Shown here one piece after another: positions 1 to 10,100 of a stretch of DNA of 64,000 bases. A program made the translations under genes and the position numbers. Source of the stretch: Pristionchus mayeri (lineage: Eukaryota; Nematoda; Chromadorea; Rhabditida; Neodiplogasteridae); assembly GCA_036245805.1 (NCBI GenBank), contig BTRK01000001.1, positions 39,382,995 to 39,446,994 of the forward strand, in the 5' to 3' direction. Position 1 is the stretch's first letter, and each line of letters opens with the position of its first letter. The notes below the pieces were generated by a model. The model ran no database searches, was not told where the DNA came from, and worked only from the letters and a program-made list of their open reading frames with translations.

Positions 1-178
1 AACTGCGCAGTATCGTATTATTCATAAGTCTAAAGGGATATTTTCGTTCCTTCACCTGACAGTAACGAATCCAGGCATTACTATAGTGAATATAATTCAA
101 GCAGGAGATATTTCTCAGTTAAATAATCCCAGTAAAATCGATAACTCTTGTCTACATTGTACTTTTCTTTTAATAAAT

Positions 179-999
179 TCATCTCGGGTGTCCATCAAGA
201 GATCCCTTCTGCTCACCGGGTGGAATCGTGCCGAGGAGGTTCTTGAATCGGAAGCCGCGAACGTCCAGAATCGTCTCCGAGTACCCGATTCCCTACATCG
301 ATTAATTAAATAATTACTAATGCTACTTTCAAATTGATTAATTCAATTCGTCTAGCTTTGTATCAACAGATGCAACAACTCTAGATATAAATAGATATAA
401 ATAGGACTGGGATTCATCAACAATAGAGGCATAAGGGGCAATGGATGCAATCGTTCACCTCTAGATACTTCCTCAGCAGTTCCCTTCCCTGCTTCCATCC
501 AATCGCATTCGCTGACTCCAGTGGGTAGGCGTCCACATCGATGGGCTCGTTCGGATCTGCAAGAATTTAATTTTTCAAATTAAAATAGTTAAGTATATTG
601 CTATGATAAATTGACTCGTACTGTTCGCATCTTACATACGGAATCGGGAAGCGTGAGCAATAAAAAGAAATGAGTTCCACATAAAATCAACAAACCGGGG
701 GCGCCCTCCTCGTATTTCGGCGGCCCTTCTCAGCTGTTCGTCAGGTGGTAGTTTTTGTTTCTGAAATAACCGAAGATGACTGAGCTGATAAATTTGTCTT
801 CAACAATAATCCGGGATTAGTTCACTATAACGAGAGAAAAATATAGTTCTAATTTTCAGAAAAGAAAAGACGAATATGGATATGAACTAACAACGAAATG
901 TGTGCTGGATGAGACACGGCATACCTCTCCTGCTTGGGGCAGTACTCGAGCATTCTCCTCACGAGGTCTGCCTTCAGATTCTCATGTCGCTCGCCGGGC
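179..999 (-). CDS. Unrecognised protein, 3' part of a multi-exon gene, frame broken
   Basis: Four exons on the minus strand join in consistent phases: 999-925 (contains GERHENLKADLVRRMLEYC), 760-696 (EGPPKYEEGAP), 556-459 (DPNEPIDVDAYPLESANAIG) and 292-179 (GIGYSETILDVRGFRFKNLL, then stop TGA at 181-179). Each has a good AG acceptor, and the donors are GTATGC, GTTTGT and GTGAAC. I do not recognise the family and see no membrane segment. The frame that fits both flanking exons contains a TGA at 732-730 in the second exon, so as written the protein is interrupted. No start codon was found; the first exon needs a phase-1 or phase-2 partner upstream. It lies about 210 bases downstream of the COX6A stop on the same strand. 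A small mitochondrial protein is possible from that neighbour, but this is inference only. The exon structure is fairly secure; intactness is doubtful. Confidence 0.5.
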
Positions 1000-1210
1000 C
1001 TGTAAGGGGAAGAACATAACAAAATAATTTCCTTGGCCGAAATTTAAACGAAAAAAAATATTCATGTGTTGCTATCTAAAAACGTGGGGACCATCACTGT
1101 GCGTAGTCACACTAAAACAATCAGCAAGAATACAATAAATTCAATACGTAGATCAGCAATACGAGTATGGAAGAAGATAAGCAACTCACCTCCATCGACT
1201 CGTTGCTCCT

Positions 1211-2148
1211 CTAGTGGTGCTTGCGGTCCTCCTCAAAGCCCACTCCGGGCACGCACTGCTCGCTCTTGTTGTGGACGAGGGAGTGGTTGCCGTCGCCCCA
1301 AGGGAAAGGCTGTAAACGGAGTAGGATTAATGTATAGATTGGTGACCGAATCAAACAAAATGCGGTAACTATGACTATGGTTACTTGCGAGTTCTCTCTC
1401 TATCAAAAACGCATATTTACAGACACTAGTAAAAGAAGGGCGTTTCAAGTTCTCTCATAAAAATAAGGTTACAAAAGTGCATCATGGTTACTCGAAAGTG
1501 AGCAAACCGCACAAATTTAAATAAATAAATGAAAAATGACCTTGTTGCGCACGTTGAGGTAGGGCTAGCTGATGTCTCCCGTGCTTCGCGTGGTCCTGGA
1601 AAAGAGGAATATGATAGAATCACCTATATTGCAAAATGCAGCAGTGTATCAACATTATTTTGAAGCTGTCTCCGTAAGAAGTGCAAGAGGGCATTAAACA
1701 ATTTGAGGATAACAACAACATAAAGGTGGTTTCACCCAATATAAAAACAACTTTTATAAAAAATCAAATAAAATAAAGCATACCGTGAAGGCGGCGTACA
1801 TGGTGAGGGCGAGGCACGGGAGAGAAGCGACGTAGAAGATCTGGAACGGGATTCCATTATATTCGAGCATTTATTTAAAAACTGCGACTTATTGTAGGCG
1901 TTCCCTTACTAATAGTGATAATTTTACGGTTCGTCAATTAATAACAAAATATATTATAAAGTACCCAACGAAATTAATAAATACGTTGCTTGACCAGGGA
2001 TAGAATGAACTAATAGTGTAACGTAAAGGAGGCGTACCTTTCTCCAGGTGGTGATGGTGATCTCGGCGGGCGCGAGCTGCCCGGAGGATGCGCGCGACTG
2101 CTGGGTGGCGCGAACAGCGAGGCGAAGGAATCCGAGAGTGCGGTTCAT
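1211..2148 (-). CDS. Cytochrome c oxidase subunit 6A (COX6A), one exon frame-disrupted
   Basis: Nuclear-encoded small subunit of mitochondrial complex IV, an inner-membrane protein with one transmembrane helix. Exons on the minus strand are 2148-2038 (start MNRTLGFLRLAVR, a mitochondrial presequence, ending TWRK), 1840-1784 (FYVASLPCLALTMYAAFT, the membrane helix), 1595-1541, and 1309-1211 (FPWGDGNHSLVHNK, ending RKHH and stop). DHAKH after the helix, PYLNVRNK and PFPWGDGNHS are family signatures. The start is supported by an AG acceptor (2151-2150) one base before the ATG, as for a trans-spliced mRNA. Exon 3 is odd: it is 55 nt, DHAKH and PYLNVRNK lie in different frames, the PYLNVRNK frame has a TAG just upstream, and the stretch usually found between the two motifs is mostly missing. 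This is either an assembly deletion or a decaying gene. Identity is confident; integrity is not. Confidence 0.85.
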
Positions 2149-2404
2149 CCTAGAATATTTAAATTTAAACAACACGAAAATCGAACAATAAGGGGAAAAC
2201 AACTTGGCGAAAAGCAAGCAAACCACGCGAGAAAAGTGGCCTCAAAAACATACTATAAATCGATTTTCCCAGAGTCAAAGTTTGAATATCGACTAAACAC
2301 GAACACGGCGCATGCTAAGTAATAGTAGTGGGCAGTGAAACATGCATGGGCGTCCAATATATGAACACAAAAACAGAGCAATTGCAATTAAACAATGAAG
2401 TTAG
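2149..2404 (-). other. Short intergenic spacer with trans-splice-type acceptor
   Basis: About 256 bases separate the end of the C6/DUF281-like gene from the COX6A ATG on the same strand. The only clear signal is an A/T-rich run ending in TTCTAG immediately before GATG of COX6A, with no exon upstream that would need it. This is what an SL-accepting site of a downstream operon gene would look like. No other gene is seen. Confidence 0.45.
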
Positions 2405-5400
2405 CTAAATGACGCGGTTTTTGAAAGCGAACAGGGCATTGAACAGAGGCGGATACTCAGGTGGTGATATGAGGACATGGAATTGCAGCAAATAATCAAT
2501 AGAAAGCAGTGAATTATTGATTAGAAACTCCGAAAAGAGTGAATGCGGGATAGGCAAAGATAAAAGAGAACAACTCACGAAAGACCAGTGAGTACCGTAA
2601 CCTGCTCTGTAGTAAACTTTTAGCGATCGCAAAATGCCAATTATAGGATTTTTTTGCTGAAATCGCTCAAATAATAAATTAATGAATATTTTCTCATCTT
2701 TTTTTCACACAAATCGATTAAAAATAAAGTATTGAAGCTCCGCACACAAATACAGCCATCAGTTCATCCATTTTAATATAGAATTTCGAAAATGGAAAAA
2801 CATGGAAAAAAATGTTCCACTATGGAACATTATGGAACATGTTTCTTCAACGTGGACTCGGTGCACGATACATCTGCTTTCACTATTCAAGTCACTAGCA
2901 TCTGCAGTTTCCTTTCAGTATTTTTGGTATTTTGTTAAAAATCCATTCTAACTCCAATGATTCCTACAAACGCATAACTAGGTTATTATTTCATTCCGTA
3001 TTCCGTAAAAAATCACTCACCAGCATCTGTCTTCCCTGGCTGCATGTCACGACGAGGCAACCCGTGTCCGGCACGATCTTAGGCTCATCGTGCACGTAGT
3101 AGGCGAACTCCTGAAATGAATTTGTTTTGGATTGATCAAAACAACAACAACAAAAGAAGAATGTAAATACCTTGAGCAGATTTCGTGGGAAGTGCAAATT
3201 CGAGCAGAGCGCACATTCTGCAATATCATTTTAGTGATCTTCTCCACTTTTAGGACTAAAATTTTCCCAGCATATATTTCCAGTTCAATAGCTTTTGAAA
3301 TGAGAGATAATTTTTCGTCTCTTAGTTCTTGATTTTCTGCCGAAAATGCATTCCTGATCATGCATTCCTCTATTTATTCCACTTGATTTCATACTGCATC
3401 ACTTACTAGTTCAATAACTCTAATCTAACTACCAGATGTTACCTGGGGTTGGTCGGGCGGATATGGCCAGTGTCTCCGCCACCTCTCCCTTCGACGTCAC
3501 CCACTCCTGACTCGTCGTGCACTCGAGGTAGTCCGTCTGCCGCAGCTGCCCCTCCACTCGAGCCTAGGGACACCAGTTTATACCTTTATTCCCCGATCAA
3601 TTACATAATTTTCATCGATTTTCACCGGTAAAATAGGATTTGACTTCAAACATTGTCACTCGAGTATCCACTCGGGCCTAGAAAGAAGAGTTCGATTATC
3701 CGGTCCGTCTTTGTATTTTCAAATATTTCTACTCTCCCGTAAGATGTACAGAGTGTGTGGAATGAGGTCCGTTTATCGAGCTCTACTAGAAGTACTTTTT
3801 TCATTTTAACAATGAGCCAGTAAAGTAAAAATTTGATCGACAAATCGAGAAACGACGAGCATCTCCATCTTGATTTTTAAAAATAGTTAGTCTACTGTTA
3901 TTTTCTCGGTTGAAATTGGAAAGCGAAAGTGGGAAATGCGCAATCTCATGATAGCCTTGGGGGGGGGGAGTTGGGGTGGGATTGACCCACAATCAGAGAT
4001 GGATAAGAAATATGGAGAGAGAAAGAGAAATAGAGAGAGGACAAGATGCAGTGCTGAGTGCGCTATGTGGAATGTGCTGTTGAAATACGAGCGAGAACTT
4101 TCTTCGACTTTTTTTCTTTGCGATTCTAAGCTTCGGCCGAGCAAAATTTCATACTTGAAATTGAAGAATTTCCATGACATGGGCCAGTTTCCTATTTGAG
4201 CAATGCATTGATGAAAGGTTTCTTGGATTCTCTTATGATAAATTTTCCATGAGGAAGCTTCTGTTTCTTGTTCTATCTGAGCAGTGACTAGCGTTGTGCG
4301 TAGCTTCGCAATAAATCATTTTCTTCATTTTGCGCGCTCTTTTTTCCATCGGATCGACAGCAGAGCAAGAAGAATGAAGAGACATTTATGGCAAAGCCAT
4401 TCCTAACACAGTTACACTCGACATATTTGACTCAGTTCATACCCCGGGATGGGAATCAGTAAATAATGCTTTTAAAGTGACGTAAAGTAAATTATGGAAT
4501 CTTCACTCACAAACAGTCCGTAGCCTGGTATGGGGATCATCTTCGCGCAGCCTGCCTCGTCGAGCAGGGGAGGGGCGAGGTCGGTGCACTGATCGAGTGG
4601 GCAGTCCCCATTGTACTTCTGGATACCCGTGCACGATTGGCATACTGGAAAGCAGATAATTAATAAATTTGCCTAATTTACTACGTTATTACTAATGGGG
4701 TATACTGACACACTGCAAAGCAAATTCACATCCATAACTGTGCAGAAACTGGCTGGTTGGCACAATGTTAAACGAGCATAAGGTGGAAGTGCCTATCTTT
4801 GAGAAGATAAATACTGAATATACCACAAAACAACATTTTTTCGATAGTTTTGCCCAATTTTGCCAAGTATTTCTCACGAGGAAGGCACTTGGCGAATACA
4901 GTCGTCGGCCCAGTCCAGTCCGCTCCCGTCCACCGCCTGTTCGAATTGCACAGCAACCCATTGAGCAGCGAGAACTCGCCGTGCTCATCCTCGATCTGCG
5001 ATCAATAATTGTAGATCTATGACTTTCGATCTTGTCGATTGTTATAATTGCCACCAAGCTTGATAACTATCAAAGGAAGAAAAAGTATACAAATGGATGC
5101 ACAAATAGTTAACGAAATTCAGATTAGGTATGCCCACTTATGGAAATCTCTTGCTATCTCTAAGGGGAGAATGCATTAATGCACTCACCGCCAGTACCAT
5201 GCCCGTCGGGCAGGTCACAATGCTGCATCCGAGCGAGTTCCTGCCCTGCTCGAAGTGACCGTGGCAAGTCTTGCCGCACTCGATACTCGAGACCTCGATG
5301 ATACACTCGGTGCAGGCTGCAAATTGTGTGAATTTAGCATTCCACGCGTACTATTTCCATTTTCTACTGCTATCATCACACATTGGAGCATCTTCCTCTT

Positions 5401-5640
5401 GAAACTAGTATGCATTCAATTTTTCGGAGAAGACGCTGCTTGAAATGAAATCTGAACAAGCTGTTCTGCCCTGTTCTAAATAAGAATAATGGAAATTTCC
5501 AATAATCCCCTACGCAATTTCACAACATCAGCGGCTGGTTGCACTCCGAGGCAGGCATGCGAGACTCCGAACAGTCCACCCACGAGGATAAGAGGGAAGA
5601 CCGCCGTCCTCCATCGCTCGCGGCCCCATATCCGGCCCAT
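2405..5640 (-). CDS. Secreted Cys-rich protein with three C6/DUF281-like repeats
   Basis: Exons on the minus strand are 5640-5514, 5316-5189, 4995-4878, 4644-4511, 3563-3443, 3217-3171, 3110-3021 and 2656-2405; all junction phases agree. The start MGRIWGRERWRTAVFPLILV reads into a hydrophobic signal peptide ending at SHAC, and an AG acceptor lies three bases before the ATG. After the signal come three copies of one unit: CxxC (CTEC, CQSC, CALC), a Cys before the centre, GC....(T)C near the middle, then L-x-C followed by W. In the third copy the expected Cys before W reads as Tyr (YYRAGYGTHW). This spacing resembles the nematode-expanded C6/DUF281 family of secreted proteins of unknown function. 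The 3' end is uncertain: a GTGAGT donor at 2578 could end the last exon early, or the frame runs on to the stop at 2405. About 340 residues in total. Confidence 0.65.
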
Positions 5641-6861
5641 TTCCTAAATATTTATTTGTTAAAATTACTTAATTCAGTTTTGTCAAAGCCAATAAGACTT
5701 TGTATGAAGGTTTTAGATTATATCTCTGAAAACGGAGGATAGATTGCACTCACAACGTTAAAAATGAGCTACAGCAAGTGAATGTTCGGGAATGTGGAGA
5801 AAATGGAGAACTTAGAGAGCATATTTAGTGTGATTCCCATATTGTTCCTTTTTCTAACAGCTGATTCGTTTTCCCACCAATTGCCACCTAGTAATTAGAG
5901 AGCCCGGTATTTAGCAAGCACAAACAATGTTGCAATTAAGGTGTTCCGGAGCAGAAAACGAAAACAAGTTGAACGTGAAAGGGGAACACGGTGGTACAAT
6001 GTGAACTCGAAACAATTTCCGAGCTGCAGACTCAAGTAGAATGAAGTAAGTTCCTCAATGTTGAAAGTGGCTTAGCCAATCCATAGAAGAGGGTAATCTC
6101 TCACTCGCGAGATGGGAGGGGGGTCAGGAATTAGGACGAGATAAGGTTGAACTGAGGGGTGAAAGTACTGAGATGTGATAGCTGGAGGGCTAGTGATTAG
6201 GATAGAGATAATGGAAGGGCGATAGATGCGGAAGATGAGGCGTGTGACCTTGGCGAATAAATTATTGCTGTGGTAGGAAATTGTTGTGAAAATGGATGTT
6301 TGAAGTTGGGATGGCTTCGCAAGAAATGAAAACTCTTCATTGTTCGAGGCTCGATGGCTTGATGATCTTAGGAAAGAGATATCCGCATTGTGGAATGCAG
6401 TACCACCTCGTCATGCACTGATTCCTGATGTGATAAAGAATTGTTTTGATTTCGTTCGCGCTCTCATTGGTTTGGCTGGCGAAGTAATCTCTAGTGTGAA
6501 TGGGTTGGATCCTTGCCAAACGGACATAAGTTATTCGCATTAACCATGCGATGGAAGCATTTCCGGAGAAGAGGAGAGGAGGAGGGGGAGGAGAAGAGGA
6601 GAAGAGGTGTGAGGGAAGGGAACAGGAAGACACGCACCTTCCCGGGAGAGAGAAGATTCCTGTCGATTTCCCTTTCGCCTCATTTCTTGTCGATACGATT
6701 CTGAATCGTGTATCTGTGAACAACTTTTGATAGCCCATGAGGGCACAAGAGCCTGAAAAAAAAGCTCATCATTACTGCGAGCTAGCAGAGTGCGACATTT
6801 GGGTAATCGTAGTTTCATTTCAAATGCTTTCTTACCGCTCGAACGCTCTAAAGGAGTAATC

Positions 6862-6939
6862 GTCTGACTCTCTCCAAATCTCATGCTCTCTCGCTTTCTC
6901 TAACTGGCGAGAGGGTGTGTGATATGAGGAGAGTCAGAC
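6862..6939. repeat. Foldback repeat, GCTCTCTCGC family
   Basis: GTCTGACTCTCTCC at the left pairs with GGAGAGTCAGAC at the right, with inner arms built on GCTCTCTCGC and GGCGAGAG. Related copies occur at 15315, 16762, 18632, 19813, 20366, 29317, 29600, 49991 and 59636. Confidence 0.75.
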
Positions 6940-6974
6940 CATTGCTTCTCTAAAGAGAGGGTGAAATGAAGAGG

Positions 6975-7050
6975 CAACTACCCAAATTTCGCGCTCTCTG
7001 AGCCACCCCTGTCAACTACCCAAATTTCGCGCTCTCTGAGCCACCCCCGT
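6975..7050. repeat. 38 bp tandem duplication
   Basis: Two adjacent copies of a 38-base unit beginning CAACTACCCAAATTTCGCGC and continuing CTCTCTGAGCCACCCC. They differ at about one position. The copies lie 100-175 bases upstream of the CNG channel start. Confidence 0.85.
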
Positions 7051-7150
7051 CTCCCACCAAGATCTCCAGTAGTTCTCCCATGATTAGAATCATGATCAAT
7101 TCTCTGTTAGCATCTGTCTAATTGTCAGCATGATTGTTGTACTTTCCAGG

Positions 7151-10100
7151 ATGGTTGAGAAAGACGTCGATGTCGAGAAAGGGGAGGTCAAAGTAGATGA
7201 TGGAAAAGCTGATGGAGCACCAGTGGAGGACAGAAGACCGTCCATTTCGCTATCCTTCTCGCAGATTGTCACCATTCTAATGGTGAGTTCGTCATTACTG
7301 AGTTTAAAAAACTTTAGGGTAGAAAGTTAAAAATGAGATAATAGTCAAGGATGAACACTCATTGTTTGAAACGTTGAAGGATATGCGAAATGCATGGAAA
7401 ATAATCGATTAATGACAAACGAAAAATGACCAGAAGCTAAACACAGAGAAGATCGAAAAAAAGTAACTGATATTTTCAAATTGAATTGCAGGTGCTGCGG
7501 AAATGGCTGCCAAGATTTCGGAAAAGTCGCGCACAAAACGCGATTGAGATGAGCAACGACGCGAATGTCAATGCTGTCTTTGGAGGAGAATTGGAAATCA
7601 AGAAGGAGGAGATACGGATCAGCTTAGTGCGGTAAAAATTACAGTTCGCGAAAGATAAAACGGTCAATTCGTTCTGCACACTATTTCTTCAATTGGGCTG
7701 TTTAGAGAGTGTATAGAATGAAAAAATCGCTGTATCATTTCTGGAACTCGTAACAACAGTAGCTCACATATATTTGCATCGGTACTTAATGCGGCTTCTT
7801 GTTCGAGGCAAGCACACACTTTCAGAGAAAACGTCTTTGAATTCCTGTGCCATCTCTCTCTTTGCTTGTTTGGCACTATTTTGTATATTATTTGAACACG
7901 AAAGGCTAAAAAATTCATAGTGTGGGAGAATAGTCTTCGCTTTCGATAAGATTTTAGTTGCTCAAATGTGCATTCGCATTTCCGTTAACATCGCCTTCTC
8001 ATGAAGATGGGAAATATTTTTTATCGGAATAGAGAAGGAAATACGTTAGAGAGGAAGAAGTTATTCTAGGGTGGGATATAGTGGTGGAGTGCGCAACAGG
8101 AAATGAAATAGTCTGTCGAAAGATGAAAGACCTCATCTTTTATGTTTAGTCGAATCATCTTCTTCACTCTCAATGAGACTGGATGGCCGTTCTACCTGTG
8201 GACCTGCCTAGTAGCTGCCGGTGCCGTGTACAATTTGGTACTCTACTTACTTATTGAAATTTTAACTAAATTAGGCATAATTATTGATTATTTTAGGTGA
8301 TGGTAGTCGCACTCGTTTTCCGGGACATCCACGATCACTTCTATCTGGGTAAACCAAGAAATATGCATTAACTTGCTACAAAATCAGTCTATCGAAAAAT
8401 CATGCAAGAAATTAATAAGCACAATCTTGTGATTTTCCAGAGAAAATTCTTGTTATTTTCATTTTTTCTTCAGAATTTCTTTCCTTCAATTTCGCCTTCG
8501 ATTTCATCTTCCTTTTCGATGTTTTCCTGATGACCAGAGTTGGCGAGTTTCATTTTCTTTCCTTTTTAACAAAGTTCGATATGTGGGCGTAGTTTCTTCT
8601 TTTTCAATGCTCTCTAATGGATTTTTTGGCGCCTAAGTTGGAATCAGCCCTGTTTTATCCGTGGGTGCCTCCCCCTACGCTAAACTTAATTACAAGTCGG
8701 ATCCATCCCTGAATCCAACTTGTGGTGATGGAAAAATTGTAGACAAATCAACTTTTCGTAAATCAACAAATCACTTCGTTCAGAGATCATCCACAACGGG
8801 GTCCAGGTCACCGAAGTGAAGGAGCTGCTGCAATTGCGTATGAGAAAGTGAGTTATCGGCGTTTTTCAAGGAAAATCACAACTTATCCCTTTTCTGATGA
8901 TTAAAGCGCAAGAAACATAATCGCTTTTTCAGTTCTGAATTCTTCCTCGACCTTCTCTGTCTCTTGCCCACTGACCTCCTGCTTTTCTTCAAATCTGACT
9001 TATCGTTGCTGCGAATTAATCGCTTACTCAAGATCTATCGCCTGTTACAGTTCGCTTCACTCACGGAGGTTTACTTAGAAAATTATGAAATTAAATTGTA
9101 CATTTTTAAATTTAAATTTTAAATTCTAAATTAGATGCGTGCCACGGCTCCCAATCTCTTCCGACTTTCTAAGCTCGTGTTCATTTGTTTCATCATTTTC
9201 CACTGGAACGGCTGCCTCTATTTCTTCTTCTCGATTTGGTACGATTACGAGAGTAAGTTTTTTTCGAAATTCTTAACAATTTGTATTTCTCGAGATATGC
9301 CAACTTAGCATGCATTATTATGAATCTCCAGCAAGTGTGTTAGTGAAGCTGTATGTGATATTAAGCGCGTAAAATTTTGCTAAGAGATTTCCATCTACAC
9401 TCTTTGGAGATGCCGACATCGAAGATTGGATCTTCTCGTGGGACAAGATCCCCGATCCGATCATTGTAGCATGTGACCAATGGGAGGAAGGAGAGGAGTG
9501 CGATGTGAGAATTTACAATTTTTTCCATGTAATTTTAACTTTAAAATTTAGAGAACTTACGGTCATATCAATCAATCAATCAAGTTTATCACGTCATGCG
9601 ATTAACACCAGATGGAATAGGTCTATTCTTCGGCAGTTGCATGCCACCAGTTCGCGCCAAGGGATCTTCTTAGGTCATCTTTCCATCGCGATCTAGGCTG
9701 TCCTTGGGGACGGGTCTTGTTGTAAGGGACCCAATCTGTAGATGCGCGGCTCCACTGGGCAAGTCCCATGCGTCCCAGCTTCCGAGCCCACTTAGTCTTC
9801 CTTCTGAGCGGTTCTTCATTCCAGTCGCGCAGGTTGGTCGCTTTGCGGATGTTCTCGTTCCTCCATCGATCTCGTAAGCTGATTCCAAGCATTTTCCGCT
9901 CCATCTTACGCTGCGTCAAACTAAGTCTCTCCTTCTCACTTGCTCGCAGTGCCCAAAGCTCGCTCCCATAGAGTACGGTAGAAGAGGTAGAATACGGTCA
10001 TATAATACTTTCTATACAATTATTGCATTCACCTTGAAATCTTAGAAAGTATAATGATCTCGTTCTGTTTCAGACTACCGTGCCTCACTCTCTTCGTCAT

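Larger units (their letters stand above)
5641..7150. other. Divergent intergenic region, no gene seen
   Basis: This spacer lies between the minus-strand cluster and the plus-strand CNG channel, so promoters for both directions are probably here. A trans-splice-type acceptor (TATTTAG) at 5644-5645 faces the minus gene and TTTCCAG at 7148-7149 faces the plus gene. It contains a foldback repeat (6862-6939), a 38 bp tandem duplication (6975-7050) and G/A-rich stretches around 6560-6620. Short open frames here look random. Confidence 0.5.
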
